NCBI RefSeq assembly: GCF_001428525.1
Contig: NZ_LMHW01000011.1
Coordinates: forward strand, 62,001 to 126,000
Source of the DNA: Flavobacterium sp. Root186
Lineage (GTDB): Bacteria > Bacteroidota > Bacteroidia > Flavobacteriales > Flavobacteriaceae
Direction: 5' to 3'
Length of the DNA: 64,000 bases
The position numbers and the translations under genes are program-made. Positions 29,173 to 37,462 of this stretch are shown here, in pieces. How positions within the stretch are numbered: position 1 is the stretch's first letter; every line of letters starts with the position of its first letter. Below the pieces are notes generated by a model. The model worked only from the letters and a program-made list of their open reading frames with translations. It was not told where the DNA came from and did no database searches.

Positions 29173-32100
29173 ATGATCAAGAACGTACTAAAATTACTGT
29201 TTGTGATATGCTTATTTGGATTTCAAAATCTAGAGGCACAAACAACAGTAAAAGGAACGATAACAGATGCTCAAAGCGGAATTCCGATCCCTGGGGCAAA
29301 TGTTGTGGTTAAGGGAACAAAAACAAGTACATCATCAGATTTTGATGGTAAGTACTCTATTACTGTTCCGAATCAATCAGCAGTTTTGGTTTTCTCTTAT
29401 GTTGGCTCAGCTTCAAAAGAAGTAGCCGTAGGAAGTCAAACTACCATTAATGCAGCTTTAGGCGCTTCGGCACAACAATTAGGAGAGGTAGTAGTAACTG
29501 CTCTTGGTATTAAAAGAGAGAAAAAAGCAATTACTTACTCAGCTCAAAACATTGCAGTAGACGAGCTTTCAGAAGCAAGATCATTAAACGTTGCTAACTC
29601 ACTATCAGGTAAGGTTGCAGGTCTTAACTACTCTACAACTTCAAATGGTGTTGGTTCTTCTTCAAGAATTACATTAAGAGGTAACAGATCTCTTAACGGA
29701 AACAACCAGCCGCTATATGTAGTAGATGGTGTGCCTATTAGTAACGGTACAACTACAACAAACCCGGATATTGATACGGGAGGAACTACACAGCCAGACG
29801 GTATTTCAAACATCAACCCGGAGGATATTGCTTCGATGACTGTTTTGAAAGGACCTTCTGCAGCAGCTCTTTACGGATCAAGAGCGAGTAATGGTGTTAT
29901 CGTAATTACAACAAAATCAGGAAAATCAGGAAAAACATCTGTTTCGGTATCTTCTAATTTCATGGCTTCATCTGCTTACAACCTGATGAACTTACAAAAT
30001 GAGTATGGTCAGGGAACAAATGGAGTTTACAATCCAACTTCTACCTCAAGCTGGGGAGGAAGATTAGACGGAAGTCAGGTTTCAAACTGGCAGTTAGTTC
30101 GCAACCCAAATTATACAGGACCGGCTACACAAAGTTATTCTCCACAGCCAAACAACGTTATTGATTTTTACAAAACGGGTTACAATTTAGCTAATACTTT
30201 AACGGTTACAGCTGGTAACGAAAAAGCGCAGGGTTATTTCTCTTACACTAACACGCGCGCTGAAGGTATTGTTGGCGGAAACCAATTAGACAGACACAAT
30301 CTTAACTTAAGATTGACTAGTAAAATCTCTGATAAATTATCATTAGATGTAAAAACAAACTACATCGTTCAGGATATCGATAATTTATTGAGAACTGGTG
30401 AAGAATCTATCGGAACATCTGCTTATTTATTACCTCGTAGTATCGCTTATAACGATTATAAAAACTTCGAATATTTTGATGCTGCAGGACAAAGACAAGT
30501 AAATTATTTTGTTGACGAAACTGGATCTCCTGGAGGAAACCCATTCTGGTCTGCATTACGTGATGATGCTCGTACAGATAAAAGAAACAGATTTATTGGT
30601 TTAGCTTCTCTTAAATACGAATTTACAAAAACGTTAAGTTTACAGGGTAGAGCTGGTTTAGACCAAATGACAAACAAAAACGTAAGAAACAGATATGCAA
30701 CTATAGCATTCAATAATAACTTAGGTTCATACAGCGAATCTTATGAAACAGTAAGTGAATTGAATATTGATGCTTTACTTTCTTACAATGAAAAATTTGG
30801 AGATTTTTCTGTGGGACTTAATGCTGGTGCCAGCTCATTGCAGCAAAGTAATTCAGCTTTAAATTCAGGAGGAGTTTTAAGTAAGAGAAACTATTTTGCA
30901 TTGTCTAACGTACAAACAATTCAATCTACTTCTACAGCTTCAGAAAAAAGAATTAACTCTGTTTATGGATTTGGTCAGATTGGTTTCAGAAACTATTTAT
31001 TCTTAGATTTAACGGCTAGAAATGACTGGTCATCTACTTTACCAACAGATTATTTTTACCCTTCTGTAGGTTTATCAGCTGTTATTTCTGATATGGTTAA
31101 ATTACCAGAAGTAATTAGTTTTGCAAAAGTAAGAGCTTCTTATGCGCAAGTTGGTAACGATACTGATCCTTATCAAACACAGCAAAGATTTTCATACATT
31201 GGAGGAAATGGTGGTATGTTATACGGACAAAGTACTAAAGCTAATCCAAACTTAAAACCGGAGATCTCTTCTTCTACAGAATTTGGTGCCGATGTTAGAT
31301 TCTTTAATAATCGTTTAGGTTTAGATTTTACATACTTTAACACATTAACTGATAACCAGATTTTCTATATCAATACTCCTGAGGCTTCTGGATATTCAAG
31401 AGCTATTGTAAATGGTGGAGATATTGAAAATAAAGGTATCGAGCTTACACTTACTGCGACTCCTATTCAAACAGAAAATTTTAGCTGGGATATTACAGCA
31501 AACTACGCTTCTTATAAATCTAAAGTAAAATCGATTTATGATGGTAGAGATGAATTAGTTTTGGGAGAAGGACGTTTGGTAAGAAGTAAAGTTGTTCAAG
31601 GAGGCGAATACGGAGATTTATACATTAAAGGTTTCCAAAGAGATCCAAATGGAAATATTATTGTAAACAGTGCAGGTATTCCATTAGCAACAAATGGTTT
31701 TGATGTTCGTGCTGGTAATTTTAACCCAGACTGGACAGCAGGTTTCAAAAATAACTTTAAATACAAAGATTTCTCTTTAAGCTTCTTAGTTGATTTTAGA
31801 ATTGGCGGTGAAGTTATTTCATACACTCAGGCCAGACAAGCTGGTTTAGGAGTTAGTGACGTTACTTTAGCAGGAAGAGAAGGCGGCATTGTTGTTGATG
31901 GTGTTGTTTCTAACGGAAACGGTACTTATTCTCCAAATACTACAAGTATTACAGCAGAGCAATACTGGACAGCTATTGGACAAAGAACCCCTATTGCAGA
32001 ACCTTTTATTTATGATGCAACAAACATCAGATTAAGAGAACTTGTTTTTGGGTATTCTTTACCAAAACGTTTATTGGGTAATTCAGGATTTACAAATGTT

Positions 32101-32259
32101 GATTTTTCATTAGTGGGAAGAAATTTATTCTTCTTCGTGAACAAAGCTAAATATTTTGATCCAGAGGCAGGAGCAGGAACAGGAAACCTGCAGGGTATAG
32201 AATCTTTCAACATTCCTTCAACGAGAGATTATGGAGTTAATGTTAAATTTGGATTTTAA
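29173..32259 (+). CDS. SusC-like TonB-dependent outer-membrane transporter
   Basis: A 1028-residue outer-membrane receptor. After a 22-residue signal peptide (ending NLEAQ) comes a carboxypeptidase-regulatory-like domain (about 23-105), then the plug (about 110-235, with GKVAGLNYS, SITLRG-type and NPEDIASMTVLKGPSAAALYG motifs), then the beta barrel ending in the aromatic VNVKFGF. It lacks an N-terminal STN signalling domain, so it is not expected to talk to an anti-sigma factor. With the SusD partner 17 bp downstream it imports oligosaccharides, here most likely N-glycan or glycopeptide fragments. Confidence 0.95.
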   Translation: MIKNVLKLLFVICLFGFQNLEAQTTVKGTITDAQSGIPIPGANVVVKGTKTSTSSDFDGKYSITVPNQSAVLVFSYVGSASKEVAVGSQTTINAALGASAQQLGEVVVTALGIKREKKAITYSAQNIAVDELSEARSLNVANSLSGKVAGLNYSTTSNGVGSSSRITLRGNRSLNGNNQPLYVVDGVPISNGTTTTNPDIDTGGTTQPDGISNINPEDIASMTVLKGPSAAALYGSRASNGVIVITTKSGKSGKTSVSVSSNFMASSAYNLMNLQNEYGQGTNGVYNPTSTSSWGGRLDGSQVSNWQLVRNPNYTGPATQSYSPQPNNVIDFYKTGYNLANTLTVTAGNEKAQGYFSYTNTRAEGIVGGNQLDRHNLNLRLTSKISDKLSLDVKTNYIVQDIDNLLRTGEESIGTSAYLLPRSIAYNDYKNFEYFDAAGQRQVNYFVDETGSPGGNPFWSALRDDARTDKRNRFIGLASLKYEFTKTLSLQGRAGLDQMTNKNVRNRYATIAFNNNLGSYSESYETVSELNIDALLSYNEKFGDFSVGLNAGASSLQQSNSALNSGGVLSKRNYFALSNVQTIQSTSTASEKRINSVYGFGQIGFRNYLFLDLTARNDWSSTLPTDYFYPSVGLSAVISDMVKLPEVISFAKVRASYAQVGNDTDPYQTQQRFSYIGGNGGMLYGQSTKANPNLKPEISSSTEFGADVRFFNNRLGLDFTYFNTLTDNQIFYINTPEASGYSRAIVNGGDIENKGIELTLTATPIQTENFSWDITANYASYKSKVKSIYDGRDELVLGEGRLVRSKVVQGGEYGDLYIKGFQRDPNGNIIVNSAGIPLATNGFDVRAGNFNPDWTAGFKNNFKYKDFSLSFLVDFRIGGEVISYTQARQAGLGVSDVTLAGREGGIVVDGVVSNGNGTYSPNTTSITAEQYWTAIGQRTPIAEPFIYDATNIRLRELVFGYSLPKRLLGNSGFTNVDFSLVGRNLFFFVNKAKYFDPEAGAGTGNLQGIESFNIPSTRDYGVNVKFGF

Positions 32260-32276
32260 TTAAATAAAGAGATATC

Positions 32277-33863
32277 ATGAAATATAGTTTTAAAATAAAA
32301 ACGTTAGGAGTTGCATTAATGGCAGTTTCGATTTTATCAAGCTGTACCGGCGACTTTGATGAAATAAACAAAGATCCTAATTCATTGACTGAGGATCAGT
32401 TAGATGCTACGTTAGCAGGACCTTCATTTGCATCTGCGCTTTATGCGGGTATTCATAACGGATCTTATTCATCGCCAGGTGTTGATGATCAGGGAACTTG
32501 GGGTATTGCTACAGGTATTTTATCTTCTACTTTTGTTCAATATTTAGATTGTAGATATGGTACTGAGAGAAATGCATTCGTAAACGGCTACGAAGGCCGT
32601 GGATGGACAAGATTTTACACCGTTGCAGTTCCGGCTTTAAACAATGCTATTAAAGCATCTGAAGGAAACGCTGAAGCTTTGGCAGTTCTTAAAATCTGGA
32701 AAGTTTTTATGTACAATCAAATGGTTGATGCTTACGGACCAATTCCTTATACTGAAGCAGGAAACGGAAAAGAGAAAGTAGCTTATGACAGCGTAGAATT
32801 TATCTATACAGACTTTTTTAAATTATTGAACGAAGCAAATGCTACATTATCGTCTTCTTCTTTAACAACTGTGGCTTCATTTCAGCCAAACGACAGAGTG
32901 TATGCAGGAAGTGTGGCAAAATGGAGAGTTTTTGGAAACAGTTTAAGACTTCGTTTAGCTTTAAGAATTTCTGATAAAGAACCTGCACAAGCAAAAACAG
33001 AAGCAGAAGCTGCTGTAGCTGCAGGTGTAATGCAGACAAACGATCAAAGTGCTTATTTCAAAGCAAGCAACATTACTCCAAACAATTTAAATATGATTGT
33101 AAACAGCTGGGGTTATGTAATGACTTCTTCTATGGAAAGTATTTTGGTAGGATACAACGACCCACGCTTAGCAAAATGGTTTGCTCCAATCGATACAGGA
33201 GTTTACAGAGGACAGCCTATTGGAGGTTTACAAGATCAGTTTGGAACGACTAAATTCTCAGCTTTCAATAATGATGTTATGGGTAACGGAGCTGCAGGAA
33301 ATCTTAGTGAATCTAAAAATATTGAAATCTTCATGGCTTCTGAAAATTATTTAAGCAGAGCAGAAGGAGCTTTAAACGGATGGAACATGGGTGGAACTGC
33401 TCAAAGTTTATACGAAACTGGTATTAGATTGTCTTTACAGCAATGGGGAATTGTTGATAATACAGCAATTAACGCTTACATTGCAGGATCAACTTTGCCA
33501 ACTTTACCAAACGTACTTACTGTTTATCCAACTTTAGACTTACAAGATATTCCGGTAAAATTACCTGTGGCTTGGTCTTCAACAGAAGCAAATCAGCGTA
33601 CACAAATTGCAGTTCAAAAGTATTTAGCGATTTTCCCAGAATCTTGGGAAGCCTGGTCAGATTTACGTAGAAGTGATGCGAAAGTTATTTATCCGCCGTT
33701 GAATACAGACAATAATGATCCGGGAGTTGGAAAAAGCTTAATGAAACGTATAATTTATGTTACAAACGAATATTCTTCAAACAAAGATGCAGTTACAGAC
33801 GGAATCTCAAAACTTGGAGGTCCTGATTCTGGAGGAACTAAACTTTGGTGGGATACAAAATAA
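32277..33863 (+). CDS. SusD-like surface glycan-binding lipoprotein
   Basis: A 528-residue outer-membrane lipoprotein; lipobox Cys23 in ILSSCTGDFDE. The opening DFDEINKDPNS is typical of SusD/RagB proteins of the SusD-like_2 group, and the C-terminal SWEAWSDLRRSD segment is the conserved end of that fold. It caps the SusC barrel and captures ligand. It is co-transcribed with susC and followed by a strong terminator. Confidence 0.95.
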   Translation: MKYSFKIKTLGVALMAVSILSSCTGDFDEINKDPNSLTEDQLDATLAGPSFASALYAGIHNGSYSSPGVDDQGTWGIATGILSSTFVQYLDCRYGTERNAFVNGYEGRGWTRFYTVAVPALNNAIKASEGNAEALAVLKIWKVFMYNQMVDAYGPIPYTEAGNGKEKVAYDSVEFIYTDFFKLLNEANATLSSSSLTTVASFQPNDRVYAGSVAKWRVFGNSLRLRLALRISDKEPAQAKTEAEAAVAAGVMQTNDQSAYFKASNITPNNLNMIVNSWGYVMTSSMESILVGYNDPRLAKWFAPIDTGVYRGQPIGGLQDQFGTTKFSAFNNDVMGNGAAGNLSESKNIEIFMASENYLSRAEGALNGWNMGGTAQSLYETGIRLSLQQWGIVDNTAINAYIAGSTLPTLPNVLTVYPTLDLQDIPVKLPVAWSSTEANQRTQIAVQKYLAIFPESWEAWSDLRRSDAKVIYPPLNTDNNDPGVGKSLMKRIIYVTNEYSSNKDAVTDGISKLGGPDSGGTKLWWDTK

Positions 33864-33907
33864 TTATTTGGTTGAGTAAAGATCCACACAATCTTTACTT
33901 AAAAATT

Positions 33908-33937
33908 CAAAAGGAGAGGAAACTCTCCTTTTGTTTT
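33908..33937 (+). terminator. Intrinsic terminator after susD
   Basis: A perfect 11-bp stem, CAAAAGGAGAG (33908-33918) and CTCTCCTTTTG (33923-33933), with a GAAA tetraloop, followed by TTTT. It ends the susCD transcript; the next gene starts 17 bp later and must have its own promoter or rely on read-through. Confidence 0.88.
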
Positions 33938-33953
33938 ATATAAAAGTCAGATT

Positions 33954-35003
33954 ATGAATTTAAAAAAATATGGGTCGATTGTTTTATTAGTTTCTGTTTT
34001 TCTTGCTTGTAAATCAATTAAAACCGAACCTAAAGCAGTTAATATTACTCAAAATTATATTGCAGCAAATCCGGTTACAGCGGCCAGTCATGCCTCAACA
34101 TTGGTGGAGTTAGAAAATAATACACTTTTGGCAGCGTGGTTTGGCGGAAAATATGAAGGAGCAAAAGATGTCAGTATTTATATTTCATCTTATAAAGAAA
34201 AAAAATGGTCGGCACCAAAAAAACTGATTGAACCTTTAATTAGAGACGGAGATACACTGCCATGCTGGAACCCGGTTTTGTTTAAAAGTAAAAGTCAGAA
34301 TTTGTATTTATTTTATAAAGTGGGTAAAAATCCGCGAGAATGGTTTGGTGCAATGATTGTTTCTAAAGACGATGGAAAGAGTTGGAGTAATCCAAAATAT
34401 CTTCCAAAAGGAATTTTAGGACCAATTCGGAATAAACCCATCGAAACTATTCCCGGAATTATTTTATGCGGAAGCAGCACAGAAAGTGTCGACGATAATA
34501 AATGGAGAGTTTTTATAGAAACTTATAATGAAGCGACAGACAGCTGGACTATTACAGATATTAACGATAAGAAGAATTTCGATATTATTCAGCCAACTTT
34601 TTTAGTTCATTCTGATAAAGAAATTCAGATTTTATCCCGAAGCCGACATAATAAATTAATCTCATCCTGGTCTGAAGATAATGGCAAAACATGGCAGAAA
34701 ACAGACAGCATTAATGTTGTAAATTCAAATTCTGGAGTTGATGCCGTAACTTTATCAAATAAATCTTTTTTATTGGTGAATAATCCACTTAAGATGGGAA
34801 AAGACTGGTTTAACGGAAGAAATGTTTTGGATGTAGAATATTCTAAAGATGGTGTAAATTGGAGCAAATTATTTGATTTAGAAAACCAACCGGAAGGTGA
34901 ATTTAGTTATCCGGCGATTATTCAGATTTCTGATAAAAAGATTCATATTTTGTATACTTATAATAGAAAGTTTATCAAGCATACAATATTTGATTTAAAA
35001 TAA
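33954..35003 (+). CDS. Sialidase-fold (BNR/Asp-box) lipoprotein
   Basis: A 349-residue lipoprotein (Cys19 in VSVFLACKS) with a six-bladed propeller signature: Asp boxes SKDDGKSW (about 136-143), SEDNGKTW (about 238) and a weaker SKDGVNW (about 298). It resembles the BNR_2 group often labelled exo-alpha-sialidase. The first strand reads SHASTLVELENNTLLAAWFGG and lacks the FRIP/YRIP arginine that true GH33 sialidases use to bind the sialate carboxylate. A sialidase would suit an N-glycan locus, but the missing motif argues for another glycan activity. The mutarotase gene follows after 17 bp. Fold likely; substrate open. Confidence 0.75.
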   Translation: MNLKKYGSIVLLVSVFLACKSIKTEPKAVNITQNYIAANPVTAASHASTLVELENNTLLAAWFGGKYEGAKDVSIYISSYKEKKWSAPKKLIEPLIRDGDTLPCWNPVLFKSKSQNLYLFYKVGKNPREWFGAMIVSKDDGKSWSNPKYLPKGILGPIRNKPIETIPGIILCGSSTESVDDNKWRVFIETYNEATDSWTITDINDKKNFDIIQPTFLVHSDKEIQILSRSRHNKLISSWSEDNGKTWQKTDSINVVNSNSGVDAVTLSNKSFLLVNNPLKMGKDWFNGRNVLDVEYSKDGVNWSKLFDLENQPEGEFSYPAIIQISDKKIHILYTYNRKFIKHTIFDLK

Positions 35004-35020
35004 ATTTTAAAAACAGCATT

Positions 35021-35353
35021 ATGCAAAAACACTGTCTTGCCTTAGACTTAAATAACCACCCAGATTTAATTGCTGAATATATCGATTACCATAAAAATGT
35101 CTGGCCTGAAATTCAGAAGAGCATTAAAGATTCGGGAATTATCAATTTAGAGATTTACAATGTCGGCGATCGTTTGTTTATGATTATCGAAGCCAATGAC
35201 GATTTCTCATTTACAGAAAAAACAAAACAAGATGCCGAAAATCCAAAAGTACAGGAATGGGAAACGCTAATGTGGAAATTCCAAAAAGCTTTACCACAAG
35301 CCAAATCTGGGGAAAAATGGATTTTAATGGATAAAATTTTTGAACTTAAATAA
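35021..35353 (+). CDS. L-rhamnose mutarotase family protein (possible L-fucose mutarotase)
   Basis: A 110-residue cytoplasmic protein of the RhaM family (dimeric ferredoxin-like fold). The family pattern is visible: ALDLNNHPDLIAEYIDYHKNVWPEI with the catalytic His24, and the EWETLMWKFQKALP segment. RhaM interconverts anomers of L-rhamnose. In this locus no rhamnosidase is seen, but two fucosidases are, so conversion of released L-fucose anomers is a reasonable inference. Length matches the family. Confidence 0.85.
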   Translation: MQKHCLALDLNNHPDLIAEYIDYHKNVWPEIQKSIKDSGIINLEIYNVGDRLFMIIEANDDFSFTEKTKQDAENPKVQEWETLMWKFQKALPQAKSGEKWILMDKIFELK

Positions 35354-35361
35354 ATTTATTG

Positions 35362-35488
35362 GCACACGGATGACACGGATTTGCTTCGCAAAGACGCTGA
35401 TTAAAACGGATTTCTTTTTATATTTTTTTATAATAAAAATCTGTGTCCACCCGCGTCTTTGCGAAGCAAATCCGTGTCATCCGTGTGC
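35362..35488. repeat. Perfect 36-bp inverted repeat
   Basis: Two 36-bp arms (35362-35397 and 35453-35488) are exact reverse complements, beginning GCACACGGATGACACGGA. Each arm contains its own mini-hairpin, TTTGCTTCGCAAA. A 55-bp AT-rich spacer lies between. The element sits between the mutarotase and M28 genes. It resembles repeats scattered in flavobacterial genomes; as RNA it would form a very stable stem and may block read-through. Confidence 0.85.
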
Positions 35489-35512
35489 TAATTTTAGACA
35501 ACTAAATTAATT

Positions 35513-36484
35513 ATGAAATTTTTGCAAAAGATCAACTTTGTTTACGGTTTGTTACTTTTTAGCTTTATAACAAATGCTCAAAAAAGCAACTTAGCCCAGA
35601 CATTTTATAAACACGATAAATATCTTTCTTCAGATAAATTAGAAGGTCGTTTCGTTGGAACAAAAGGAAATAACGACGCAGCATCTTACATCAAAAAATA
35701 TTTTAAAAAGTATAGATTAAAAGAATTTAATTGCAACTATTATCAGCCTTTTAAAGTTTTTGTAAAAGAAGGAATTAACAAAACAAAATCAGATAGTGTT
35801 TCGACTCAAAATGTTTTAGGATATATTGAAGGATCTGACGAAAAACTCAAAAACGAATTTATCGTTATTGGTGCACATTACGATCATTGGGGTTGGGGCG
35901 GAAGCGGTTCTGGAAGCAAAAAGAAAGATACCGTTGCGATTCATAACGGAGCAGATGATAATGCATCTGGAGTTTCGGCTTTGTTGTGTATTTTGGAAGA
36001 AGTTTCGAAGTTGAAAATCAAGCCTAAAAGAAGTATTATTTTTATTTCTTTCAGCGGAGAAGAAGAAGGATTATTAGGTTCAAAATATTTTATAAATCAT
36101 TTACCGATCAAAAAAGAAGCTGTAAAAGTAATGCTGAATATGGATATGGTAGGAAGATTAAATGCCGAAAAACAAATCTATATGGGCGGCGCAGGAACTT
36201 TTCCAAACGGAGTTGAACTCATGAAAAAACTAGGTCAAAACAGCGGATTAAACTCGGTTGTTTTCGCAGGAGATGTTGGCGGATCTGATCATGTTTCTTT
36301 TTACAAAGCTTCGATTTCTGCTATAGGTTTCCATACAGGCGGACATCCGCAATATCATACGCCAGAAGATGATATTGACTTAATTAATTTTGAAGGTGGT
36401 GCTTTGGTGAGTAAGTATATTTATAATGCTTTGGTAAGTATTGCGAATTATGATGAGGAATTGGTTTTTATAAAGCAGGATTAA
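35513..36484 (+). CDS. Secreted M28-family zinc aminopeptidase
   Basis: A 323-residue exported peptidase; signal peptide ends ITNAQ. The metal ligands of M28 are all present in order: His in GAHYDHWG, Asp in NGADDNASG, the Glu pair in FSGEEEGLLGS, Asp in MLNMDMVGR and His in QYHTPEDD. It probably removes N-terminal residues from peptides, and could trim the peptide of glycopeptides for the glycosylasparaginase; that link is inference. It is the last intact gene of the sugar region, and the next DNA is a degenerate scar. Confidence 0.92.
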   Translation: MKFLQKINFVYGLLLFSFITNAQKSNLAQTFYKHDKYLSSDKLEGRFVGTKGNNDAASYIKKYFKKYRLKEFNCNYYQPFKVFVKEGINKTKSDSVSTQNVLGYIEGSDEKLKNEFIVIGAHYDHWGWGGSGSGSKKKDTVAIHNGADDNASGVSALLCILEEVSKLKIKPKRSIIFISFSGEEEGLLGSKYFINHLPIKKEAVKVMLNMDMVGRLNAEKQIYMGGAGTFPNGVELMKKLGQNSGLNSVVFAGDVGGSDHVSFYKASISAIGFHTGGHPQYHTPEDDIDLINFEGGALVSKYIYNALVSIANYDEELVFIKQD

Positions 36485-36625
36485 GGAAATAATTATTGTA
36501 CATTCAATCTACTTGATAAATTAGTTGAAGTTTATGAGGAAAACAAAAAGCTTTATGAGTATTTGTTAGAACCTGAGAAAGAGAAAAATGCTTATTTGGA
36601 GAAGTTGTTGTTGGGGGAGAAGTAA
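36485..36625 (+). pseudogene. C-terminal remnant of an XRE-type regulator
   Basis: Immediately after the M28 stop, an open frame without a start encodes about 46 residues, including LLDKLVEVYEENKKLYEYLL and ending KNAYLEKLLLGEK. This coiled-coil tail is typical of small flavobacterial helix-turn-helix regulators. The DNA-binding half is missing, so only the 3' end of a gene remains. It marks a deletion or insertion boundary. Confidence 0.6.
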
Positions 36626-36648
36626 ATTTTTTATACAATATTTGAGTT

Positions 36649-36989
36649 GTCCTAAAATAGATTGGCAGATTTTACAGGAAAAATTCATATTAACCAGTCA
36701 GGTTTTCTTGGCTGGTTTTTTCATGTACAAAATTTGGAGTCTGCATCATTAAACTTAAATGTGGTCTCTTTGTATTGTAACTACTTATAGAGTTGTTTAT
36801 AAGTTTTTCTAATGTAGTTCCATCTTTGCATTTATAAATTAAAAACTCATTTTTTAATATTCCATTTATTCTTTCTGCTAAAGTATTTTTGATAAGAGTC
36901 ATATCCATCTGTCATTGATGGTTTAATGTTATTTTTAGCTAAAACGTCCTGATAAATCTTTGAACAGTATTGTAAGCCTCTATCGGAAC
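36649..36989 (-). pseudogene. IS3-family transposase remnant, truncated and frameshifted
   Basis: The minus strand encodes the last third of an IS3-type DDE transposase. From 36989 the frame reads CSDRGLQYCSKIYQDVLAKN, then shifts at a run of five T (36886-36890) into AERINGILKNEFL and TKRPHLSLMMQTPN. Joined across the shift, the second Asp and the Glu are 35 residues apart, the D(35)E spacing of IS3. The N-terminal two thirds are absent. A possible IS end starts at TGTCCTAAAATAG (36649). It cannot be functional. Confidence 0.8.
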
Positions 36990-37017
36990 AAAAAAGCCAC
37001 TCCGTATGGAATGGCTT
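36990..37017 (-). terminator. Terminator of the small membrane protein / RHS unit
   Basis: On the minus strand AAGCCATTCC-ATAC-GGAGTGGCTT (37017 to 36994) forms a 10-bp stem with one G.T pair, followed by a T run. It lies 22 bp after the stop of the gene at 37039 and abuts the transposase fragment. Confidence 0.8.
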
Positions 37018-37038
37018 AAATGTAAATATTTGTTTTTA

Positions 37039-37458
37039 CTACTTATCTTTATCTTTTTCGATAAATTCTTTAATTTCTTTTAGAAAATCTGGAGTTGAAG
37101 TAGGATATTTAGGAAATGAGTCAACCATAAATATAACCGATTTTACTGTATTAGCTGTTTGATAAGTGAGTTCATAACGAAATGAACTTTTTTTATCAAT
37201 AGAAAGAATATTTTCGAATAATACCTTTTCATTCTTAATTAGAAGATATTTATTGCCTAAATAAACTTCTTCTAATTTTCTAAAATTAAATATCCATGCA
37301 AATAGAAAAATTAAAGTTGGAAAAAAAATAAATGCTAAATTTTTAAAAGTCAAATCAAAGATGGTAAAACCAAAAAGTAATATTAAAGCATTAATTAAAA
37401 GAATGATTGGTACAATTTTCTTTCGAAAATACGTTGTTTTACTAGATATTTTTTTCAT
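37039..37458 (-). CDS. Small two-helix membrane protein, possible immunity protein
   Basis: A 139-residue protein I cannot assign to a named family. Two hydrophobic helices (about 15-35 and 40-58) precede a soluble domain of short beta strands (LEEVYLGNKYLLIKNEKVLF) that recalls small PH-like domains. It starts 4 bp after the stop of the RHS gene and is followed at once by a terminator, so the two form one unit. Small genes directly downstream of RHS proteins with variable tails are usually immunity genes; a membrane-bound one would suit a membrane-active toxin. That role is inferred from position only. Confidence 0.6.
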   Translation of the reverse strand: MKKISSKTTYFRKKIVPIILLINALILLFGFTIFDLTFKNLAFIFFPTLIFLFAWIFNFRKLEEVYLGNKYLLIKNEKVLFENILSIDKKSSFRYELTYQTANTVKSVIFMVDSFPKYPTSTPDFLKEIKEFIEKDKDK

Positions 37459-37462
37459 AAAA

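Noticed and set aside
29067..29312. 81-codon ORF overlapping the start of susC
   Set aside because: It overlaps the signal peptide and N-terminal domain codons of a certain susC gene in another frame; a shadow.
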